Shown in pieces: positions 57,472-64,000 of a stretch of 64,000 bases of DNA. Each line of letters starts with the position of its first letter. Positions within the stretch are counted from its first letter, which is position 1. The stretch comes from Pseudomonas sp. Irchel s3b2 (lineage in GTDB: Bacteria; Pseudomonadota; Gammaproteobacteria; Pseudomonadales; Pseudomonadaceae). The position numbers and the translations under genes were made by a program. The stretch spans positions 1,178,001-1,242,000 of the forward strand of contig NZ_FYEB01000001.1 in NCBI RefSeq assembly GCF_900187445.1, in the 5' to 3' direction. The notes below the pieces were generated by a model. That model made no database searches. It worked only from the letters and a program-made list of their open reading frames with translations, and was not told where the DNA came from.

Positions 57472-59391
57472 ATGACCCTGCTCAAATTCAGCGATGTGTC
57501 CCTTGCTTTCGGCGCTATGCCGTTGTTGGACAAGGTGTCCTGGCAGATCGCCCGTGGTGAGCGGGTGTGCATCATCGGCCGCAATGGCACTGGCAAGTCC
57601 AGCATGATGAAGCTCGTCAAGGGCGACCAGAAGCCCGATGACGGCTCTGTTTGGCGCGCACCTGGCCTAAAGATTGGCGAATTGCCGCAAGAATTGCCGG
57701 TAGCCGACGAGCGGACTGTGTTCGACGTGGTTGCCGAAGGCCTGGACGGTGTCGGCGAGCTACTCGCGCAATATCATCACCTGAGCCAGAACATCGTCAC
57801 CGACGCTGACCTGGACAAACTGATGCACGTTCAGCACGACCTCGAAGCCCGAGACGGCTGGCGTTTGCAGCAACTGGTCGACAGCACCTTGAGCCGCTTG
57901 CAACTGCCGGCCGACAAGACCCTCGCCGAATTGTCCGGCGGCTGGCGTCGACGCGTCCTGCTGGCCCAAGCCCTGGTTTCCGAACCGGATCTGCTGCTGC
58001 TCGACGAACCGACCAACCACCTGGACATCGGCGCCATTGCCTGGCTTGAAGAAGCGCTGAAGGATTTCCAGGGCGCCGTGCTGTTCATCACGCACGACCG
58101 TTCATTCCTGCAGAACCTCGCGACCCGCATTCTGGAACTGGATCGCGGTGGCCTGATCGACTGGAACGGCGATTACGCCAGTTTCCTCGTGCACAAAGAG
58201 GCGACGCTGGCGGCTGAAGAAACCGCCAACGCGCTGTTCGACAAGAAACTGGCCCAGGAAGAAGTCTGGATCCGCCAGGGCATCAAGGCTCGTCGCACCC
58301 GTAACGAAGGCCGCGTCCGCGCCCTGAAAGCCTTGCGCGTCGAGCGTAGCGAGCGTCGTGAGCGCACCGGCAAGGCCAACATTCAGCTGGATACCGCCGA
58401 CAAGTCCGGTAAACAGGTCATGGTCCTCGAGAACGTGAGCTTCGCGCACCCGGGCGGTCCGTTCCTGATCAAGGATTTCTCGATGGTTCTGCAGCGCGGC
58501 GACCGTATCGGTCTGCTCGGCGCCAACGGTACCGGCAAGACCACGCTGCTGAAACTGATGCTCAGCGGCCTGCAGCCGACCAGCGGCACAGTGGAAGAGG
58601 GGACGCGCATCGACGTGGCCTACTTCGACCAGTTGCGCCATCAGCTGGACCTGGAAAAGACCGTGATCGACAACGTGGCCGAAGGTCGCGACTTCATCGA
58701 TATCGATGGTCAGAGCCGCCATGTGCTGAGCTACCTCGGCGACTTCCTGTTCAGCCCGCAGCGTGCCCGCACGCCGGTCAAGGCGCTGTCCGGTGGTGAA
58801 CGTGCCCGTCTGTTGCTGGCTAAACTGTTCAGCAAACCGGCGAACCTGCTGGTACTCGACGAACCGACCAACGACCTCGACGTGGAAACCCTCGAGCTGC
58901 TGGAAGAGGTCTTGCTGACCTTCAACGGCACCGTGCTGATGGTCAGCCACGACCGGGCATTCCTCGATAACGTGGTCACCAGCACCCTGGTCTTCGAAGG
59001 CGAAGGCAAGGTTCGCGAATACGTCGGCGGTTATCAGGACTGGCTGCGTCAGGGCGGCTCGCCGCGCCTGTTGGGTGTGACCGAGAGCAAGTCCGGCAAG
59101 GCCGACTTGAACTCGGCTGTCGTCACTGCTGAACCAGTGCCAGTCACTGCGGCAGTAGAGGCGCCGGTGGCAAAGAAGAAGCTCAGCTACAAATTGCAGC
59201 GTGAGCTGGAAGCCTTGCCGGGTCAGATCGAAGCCATGGAGCAGCAGATCGCGGTAGTTGAAGCGCAGATGGCGGATGCCGGTTTCTATCAGCGTCCTGC
59301 TGCCGAAACGGCTGCGGTGATCGCTCAGCTGGAGCAGTTGCAGGCTGAACTCGACGTGATGGTCGAGCGCTGGGCCGAGCTGGATGCCTGA
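57472..59391 (+). CDS. uup: ABC-F family ATPase Uup
   Basis: Tandem-ATPase ABC-F protein of 639 residues without membrane domains, acting on ribosomes or replication-related DNA structures. Walker A sites GRNGTGKSS and GANGTGKTT; signatures LSGGWRRR and LSGGERAR; a charged linker (about 240-330) between them; a C-terminal coiled coil at about 560-639 typical of Uup. GGAG ribosome site before ATG 57472. Divergent from slt. Confidence 0.94.
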   Translation: MTLLKFSDVSLAFGAMPLLDKVSWQIARGERVCIIGRNGTGKSSMMKLVKGDQKPDDGSVWRAPGLKIGELPQELPVADERTVFDVVAEGLDGVGELLAQYHHLSQNIVTDADLDKLMHVQHDLEARDGWRLQQLVDSTLSRLQLPADKTLAELSGGWRRRVLLAQALVSEPDLLLLDEPTNHLDIGAIAWLEEALKDFQGAVLFITHDRSFLQNLATRILELDRGGLIDWNGDYASFLVHKEATLAAEETANALFDKKLAQEEVWIRQGIKARRTRNEGRVRALKALRVERSERRERTGKANIQLDTADKSGKQVMVLENVSFAHPGGPFLIKDFSMVLQRGDRIGLLGANGTGKTTLLKLMLSGLQPTSGTVEEGTRIDVAYFDQLRHQLDLEKTVIDNVAEGRDFIDIDGQSRHVLSYLGDFLFSPQRARTPVKALSGGERARLLLAKLFSKPANLLVLDEPTNDLDVETLELLEEVLLTFNGTVLMVSHDRAFLDNVVTSTLVFEGEGKVREYVGGYQDWLRQGGSPRLLGVTESKSGKADLNSAVVTAEPVPVTAAVEAPVAKKKLSYKLQRELEALPGQIEAMEQQIAVVEAQMADAGFYQRPAAETAAVIAQLEQLQAELDVMVERWAELDA

Positions 59392-59406
59392 TTGATCCAG
59401 CGATAA

Positions 59407-59443
59407 AAAAGCCCGGCGTTCAGTGATGAACGCCGGGCTTTTC
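59407..59443 (+). terminator. Terminator of uup
   Basis: AGCCCGGCGTTCA / TGAACGCCGGGCT stem with a three-base-type loop, followed by TTTTCG. A-run before it also allows reverse use. Confidence 0.88.
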
Positions 59444-59483
59444 GTATGAAATGCATCTCTTTGCAGGAGTTGGCTTGTTGTTG

Positions 59484-59568
59484 GAACTGGCTTGCCAGCG
59501 AACGCAATTTTATATTCAGCGACGATGTTGACTGGGCCGCCGCTTTCGCTGGCAAGCCAGCTCCTACA
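59484..59568. repeat. REP palindrome pair
   Basis: AACTGGCTTGCCAGCGAA and inverted TTCGCTGGCAAGCCAGCTCC ending ...CTCCTACA, between convergent uup and uspA. A partly degraded extra unit (TTGCAGGAGTTGGC) lies at 59461. Confidence 0.82.
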
Positions 59569-59574
59569 AGGGGT

Positions 59575-60012
59575 TTAGCTTTTGATCAGGCGCACCGCGA
59601 GCACATCGCAAGGCGCGCCGTGCAGTACGTCATTGGCGGTGGAACCGAGCAACAGCGCCAGACCGTGTCGGCCATGACTGCCCACCACGATCAGGTCGCA
59701 CGTTTGCTCCTTGGCGAGGTGGTGAATCTCCTGGCGCGGCTGGCCGTAGGTCAAGTGACTGTATTCCTTGGAGAGTTCCGGGTATTTCACGATCAATCGC
59801 TCAAGGCGCTCTTTGGCCTGATCGAACTGTTGTTGTTGCAACTGGGAAAGGTCCATCGGTACGTCGCCGCCAAAGGCCATGGCCATCGGTTCGACGATAT
59901 GCACCAGGGACAGCTTCGCGCCATTGCTCACCGAAAGTTCGCGAGCTCGGTGGATGACAGGATCGCACTCTTCGGTTAGGTCTACAGCGACCAGAATGTG
60001 GTGGTAGGGCAT
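59575..60012 (-). CDS. Universal stress protein, UspA family
   Basis: UspA-like protein of 145 residues. ATP-binding-type motif at the C-terminus: VVGSHGRHGLALLLGST (G-x2-G-x9-G-S/T). N-terminal HHILVAVDLTEE strand. ATG 60012 has GGAGGAG about seven bases upstream; the frame extends to 60141 without a ribosome site. Confidence 0.93.
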   Translation of the reverse strand: MPYHHILVAVDLTEECDPVIHRARELSVSNGAKLSLVHIVEPMAMAFGGDVPMDLSQLQQQQFDQAKERLERLIVKYPELSKEYSHLTYGQPRQEIHHLAKEQTCDLIVVGSHGRHGLALLLGSTANDVLHGAPCDVLAVRLIKS

Positions 60013-60116
60013 GAGGTGCTCCTCCTGAGGATTGCAATATTGGTAAGTATGGCTGGTTTCAAGCGCATTGGTTTCAAAGTGACTCAATGGGCTCATCAAG
60101 AATCGGGAGTACAGAT

Positions 60117-60554
60117 ATGACGGTCTGGATAGTGGTGTCAATCCTGCTGGTGGTCTTGAGCCCGCTGGCCTGGTTGCGGCCCTCTCGTAGTCAGAGCGGG
60201 CGCATGGCCCTGCGAATGGAGGCGCGGCGCATTGGCCTGGCCATGCAACTGGCGCCCCAGGATTGGCCGCACTGGCTGAGCCAGGAGCCGCCGAGCCCTT
60301 GCGCCCAATACCATCGGCCGCGCCGTGGCACGCGACCGGCGTGCTGGAGTTACTGGCAGAAGGCGCCGGGCGTGTGGGTCAATCAGTGGCAAGAGGTCTG
60401 TGAGGATGGGATGCTGCTGAATCATTTCGAAAAATTGCCTGCCAACGTCTACAAGGTCGAGGCGGACAAGCAAATGATTGCCCTGTATTGGGGCGAGAAG
60501 GGCGAGGCATCTGTTTTGCAACAAATCGACACCACCCTCAAAGCACTCGCCTGA
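60117..60554 (+). CDS. Small membrane-anchored hypothetical protein
   Basis: Protein of 145 residues with one N-terminal membrane helix (about 4-24, VWIVVSILLVVLSPLAWL) and a basic, Trp-rich cytoplasmic part containing RPACWSYWQKAPGVWVNQW. No catalytic motif recognised. ATG 60117 has GGGAG before it. It lies between uspA (divergent) and fadB, an order I recall as conserved in Pseudomonas (PA3016-PA3018 region). Confidence 0.75.
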   Translation: MTVWIVVSILLVVLSPLAWLRPSRSQSGRMALRMEARRIGLAMQLAPQDWPHWLSQEPPSPCAQYHRPRRGTRPACWSYWQKAPGVWVNQWQEVCEDGMLLNHFEKLPANVYKVEADKQMIALYWGEKGEASVLQQIDTTLKALA

Positions 60555-60563
60555 ACCCGATCA

Positions 60564-60597
60564 GTAGCAGCTGCCGAGGCTGCGAGGCTGCTGCTAC
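60564..60597. repeat. REP-like palindrome
   Basis: GTAGCAGCTGCCGAGG and inverted CCTCGCAGC...CTGCTAC arms flanking a short centre, just after the small membrane protein gene. Confidence 0.7.
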
Positions 60598-60611
60598 AGG
60601 TTTTGCAGGCA

Positions 60612-60740
60612 ATAAAAAGCCCGACATCATCATCGGGCTGAGGTTGGCCAGGCAGGCCGGTAATTCTTTGTGCGCTGATCTTACGCTGGGCATTCGTCAA
60701 AGCGTTCAAATTTTTTCTTCAGGGTCCCGCCCAGCGTAGC
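60612..60740 (-). ncRNA. Candidate small RNA with an orphan terminator (upstream of fadB)
   Basis: On the minus strand an AGCCCGA / TCGGGCT hairpin followed by TTTTTATT (ends near 60612) has no minus-strand gene before it. About 45 bases upstream lies a perfect ten-base inverted repeat TACGCTGGGC / GCCCAGCGTA enclosing a 37-base loop with an A-rich stretch. This looks like a structured transcript of roughly 130 bases. No clear promoter was found, so the call is tentative. Confidence 0.35.
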
Positions 60741-60924
60741 TTGTTAAACACAGGCTGCCGGACATTAGGGCGACTTTTCTAACTATTGATTCTATGAATG
60801 GCCTCACATGCATCCGCGTGTTGCAGGGCTTCGTGGTACGGAAGTGACCGGAAAGTCGCGTTTCAACCAGTATTTTGGGCGATTGACAATTGCCGGAAAT
60901 TCCGTGAAGGTGACACACCCAAAT

Positions 60925-60951
60925 CAAACGGGCGTATGAATTGAGCGTTTG
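60925..60951. promoter_or_regulatory. CAAACG-N15-CGTTTG inverted repeat before fadBA
   Basis: Perfect six-base arms separated by 15 bases, about 150 bases before the fadB ATG. The arms resemble half-sites of the fatty-acid regulator PsrA (GAAAC/GTTTC type), but the spacing is much wider than its usual few bases, so the regulator is not assigned. Confidence 0.3.
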
Positions 60952-61100
60952 TATTACAGAGCGCTCCTACAGAATCCCGACTATCGCGTTGGCGGGTGTG
61001 CCGGGTGAATTGGCGTAGCATCGACGATAAACGTCCTTGCCGAGCCAGTCGCCTGCGTCCGACGTGTACTGTTCAGCTTCCATATCGTGGAGATCAGTTG

Positions 61101-63248
61101 ATGATTTACGAAGGTAAAGCCATCACGGTTAAGGCTCTTGAAAGTGGCATCGTCGAATTGAAATTCGACCTCAAGGGTGAGTCCGTCAACAAGTTCAACC
61201 GTCTTACCCTGAACGAACTGCGTCAGGCTGTAGACACCATCAAGGCAGATGCTTCGATCAAGGGTGTGATCGTCAGCAGTGGCAAGGACGTGTTCATCGT
61301 CGGCGCCGACATCACCGAATTCGTCGACAACTTCAAGCTGCCGGATGCAGAGCTTGTCGCTGGTAACCTCGAAGCCAACAAGATTTTCAGCGATTTCGAA
61401 GACCTTAACGTCCCGACGGTCGCCGCAATCAATGGCATCGCACTGGGCGGCGGTCTTGAAATGTGCCTGGCGGCAGATTTCCGTGTCATGGCCGGCACCG
61501 CCAAAATCGGTCTGCCGGAAGTCAAGCTGGGCATCTACCCAGGCTTCGGCGGTACTGTGCGTTTGCCACGCATCATCGGTGCCGACAATGCCATCGAGTG
61601 GATTGCTGCCGGTAAGGAAAACCGCGCTGAAGACGCGCTGAAGGTCGGTGCCGTCGATGCCGTCGTCGCCCCTGAGAAATTGCAGGAAGCGGCTCTGAAC
61701 CTGCTCAAGGGCGCCATCTCCGGCGAATTTGACTACAAAGCCAAGCGTCAGCCGAAGCTCGAGAAACTCAAGCTCAACGCCATCGAACAAATGATGTCGT
61801 TCGAAACCGCCAAAGGTTTCGTGGCCGGTCAAGCGGGCCCGAACTACCCTGCTCCGGTTGAAGCGATCAAAACTATCCAGAAAGCCGCGAACTTCGGTCG
61901 TGACAAGGCGCTGGAAGTCGAAGCCGCCGGTTTCGTCAAACTGGCCAAGACCTCTGCCGCGCAGAGCTTGATCGGTCTGTTCCTGAACGATCAGGAGCTG
62001 AAGAAAAAGGCCAAGGCCTATGACGAAATCGCCAAGGACGTGAAGCAAGCCGCCGTATTGGGCGCTGGCATCATGGGTGGCGGTATCGCTTATCAGTCGG
62101 CCTCCAAAGGTACGCCGATCCTGATGAAAGACATCAACGAGCACGGCATCGAGCAAGGTCTGGCCGAAGCCGCCAAGCTACTGGTGGGCCGCGTTGATAA
62201 AGGTCGCATGACCGCTGCGAAAATGGCTGAAGTGCTCAACGGCATTCGTCCTACGCTGTCTTACGGCGATTTTGGTCACGTCGACCTGGTCGTCGAAGCC
62301 GTTGTCGAGAACCCGAAGGTCAAGCAAGCCGTTCTGGCCGAAGTCGAAGACAAGGTCAAAGAGGACACCATCCTCGCGTCCAACACCTCGACCATTTCCA
62401 TTACCTTGCTGGCCAAAGCCCTCAAGCGTCCGGAAAACTTCGTCGGCATGCACTTCTTCAACCCGGTGCATATGATGCCGCTGGTTGAAGTGATTCGTGG
62501 CGAGAAGTCCAGCGAAGTGGCTGTTGCCACCACCGTTGCCTACGCCAAGAAAATGGGCAAGAACCCGATCGTCGTCAACGACTGCCCTGGCTTCCTGGTC
62601 AACCGCGTGCTGTTCCCGTACTTCGGCGGCTTCGCCAAGCTGGTCAGCGCCGGTGTGGACTTCGTCCGCATCGACAAGGTCATGGAAAAATTCGGCTGGC
62701 CGATGGGCCCGGCGTACCTGATGGACGTGGTCGGCATCGACACCGGTCACCACGGTCGTGATGTCATGGCTGAAGGCTTCCCGGATCGCATGAAGGACGA
62801 CCGCCGTTCGGCCGTCGACGTGCTCTACGAAGCCAAGCGCCTGGGCCAGAAGAATGGCAAAGGCTTCTATGCCTACGAGACCGACAAGCGCGGCAAGCAG
62901 AAGAAAGTCGCCGATCCTTCGGTACTGGAAGTGCTCAAGCCAATCGTGTTCGAACAGCGCGAAGTCACTGACGAGGACATCATCAACTGGATGATGATCC
63001 CGCTGTGCCTGGAAACCGTGCGTTGCCTGGAAGACGGCATTGTCGAAACCGCCGCCGAAGCCGACATGGGTCTGGTCTACGGTATTGGTTTCCCTCCATT
63101 CCGTGGCGGTGCACTGCGCTACATCGACTCGATCGGTGTTGCTGAGTTCGTTGCCCTGGCTGACCAGTACGCTGATTTGGGCGCGCTGTACCACCCGACC
63201 GCGAAGCTGCGTGAAATGGCCAAAAACGGTCAGAGCTTCTTCGGTTAA
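61101..63248 (+). CDS. fadB: Fatty acid oxidation complex alpha subunit FadB
   Basis: Multifunctional beta-oxidation enzyme of 715 residues: enoyl-CoA hydratase/isomerase domain (about 1-190; [20 protein letters not shown] is its core, residues ~112-131) and 3-hydroxyacyl-CoA dehydrogenase domain with NAD motif [10 protein letters not shown] near 317-326 and [12 protein letters not shown] near 448. ATG 61101 has TGGAGAT upstream. Forms an alpha2-beta2 complex with FadA, the next gene. Confidence 0.96.
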   Translation: MIYEGKAITVKALESGIVELKFDLKGESVNKFNRLTLNELRQAVDTIKADASIKGVIVSSGKDVFIVGADITEFVDNFKLPDAELVAGNLEANKIFSDFEDLNVPTVAAINGIALGGGLEMCLAADFRVMAGTAKIGLPEVKLGIYPGFGGTVRLPRIIGADNAIEWIAAGKENRAEDALKVGAVDAVVAPEKLQEAALNLLKGAISGEFDYKAKRQPKLEKLKLNAIEQMMSFETAKGFVAGQAGPNYPAPVEAIKTIQKAANFGRDKALEVEAAGFVKLAKTSAAQSLIGLFLNDQELKKKAKAYDEIAKDVKQAAVLGAGIMGGGIAYQSASKGTPILMKDINEHGIEQGLAEAAKLLVGRVDKGRMTAAKMAEVLNGIRPTLSYGDFGHVDLVVEAVVENPKVKQAVLAEVEDKVKEDTILASNTSTISITLLAKALKRPENFVGMHFFNPVHMMPLVEVIRGEKSSEVAVATTVAYAKKMGKNPIVVNDCPGFLVNRVLFPYFGGFAKLVSAGVDFVRIDKVMEKFGWPMGPAYLMDVVGIDTGHHGRDVMAEGFPDRMKDDRRSAVDVLYEAKRLGQKNGKGFYAYETDKRGKQKKVADPSVLEVLKPIVFEQREVTDEDIINWMMIPLCLETVRCLEDGIVETAAEADMGLVYGIGFPPFRGGALRYIDSIGVAEFVALADQYADLGALYHPTAKLREMAKNGQSFFG

Positions 63249-63272
63249 GCGCCCACACTAGAGCGAGAGTGA

Positions 63273-64000
<728 letters not shown>

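Larger units (their letters stand above)
60555..61100. other. Gap between the small membrane protein and fadB (about 545 bases)
   Basis: Holds a REP-like palindrome (60564-60597), an orphan minus-strand terminator (60618-60639), a widely spaced perfect inverted repeat (60682-60691 / 60729-60738), and a CAAACG...CGTTTG element (60925-60951) in the fadB leader. No convincing ORF. Confidence 0.6.

Overview
The window reads as chromosomal DNA of a fluorescent-group Pseudomonas. The evidence is two tandem cbb3 oxidase operons with ccoGHI beside an aer-type receptor, the slt-uup-usp-fadBA order, rlmM/tusA/pdxB genes of pseudomonad type, and many short GTAGGAGC-type REP palindromes between genes. 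Genes are dense and mostly GC-rich. The exception is an AT-rich block at about 33.1-40.2 kb that looks acquired.

Layout: (1) 1-10.9 kb, minus strand: ccoI (cut by the window edge), ccoH, ccoG, a VapC/Phd-type toxin-antitoxin pair, then ccoP1-Q1-O1-N1 and ccoP2-Q2-O2-N2. These encode two high-affinity terminal oxidases and their assembly factors. A good Anr/FNR box lies upstream of ccoN2 and a weaker one upstream of ccoN1. (2) 10.98-13.4 kb: an alpha/beta hydrolase and an Aer-like PAS chemoreceptor. (3) 13.7-44.1 kb: a large capsule locus. It has a complete fully reducing iterative type I polyketide synthase, a PLP oxoamine synthase, a single-module KpsC-like protein, a GNAT acyltransferase, an LtaS-like membrane phosphotransferase, an SDR reductase, kpsS, kpsC, an APH-fold kinase, kpsF, an AT-rich serotype region (two glycosyltransferase-like proteins, a DUF115 protein, an FkbM methyltransferase, an SGNH hydrolase, an alpha/beta hydrolase), and the export genes kpsD/E/T/M. 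(4) 44.4-64 kb: housekeeping genes (CPBP protease, acnA, rlmM, tusA, MATE pump, pdxB, a 59-residue ORF, an MsbA-type ABC exporter, slt, uup, uspA, a small membrane protein, fadB and the start of fadA).

The most interesting system is the lipid-making half of the capsule locus. The gene set PKS, oxoamine synthase, SDR, membrane protein and KpsC-like protein resembles the rhizobial rkpA/G/H/I/J K-antigen genes as I recall them. It also parallels bacterial ceramide synthesis (serine palmitoyltransferase-like enzyme, ketone reductase, GNAT-type N-acyltransferase). My inference is that the PKS builds a long saturated chain on its own ACP, and the oxoamine synthase releases it by condensation with an amino acid because the PKS has no thioesterase. 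The SDR would then reduce the ketone and the GNAT would N-acylate the amine. The LtaS-like enzyme and the kinase could add phosphate-containing head groups, giving a sphingoid-like anchor on which KpsC/KpsS-type Kdo transferases start the capsule. Each gene family is well supported by sequence. The combined pathway and its product are hypothesis.
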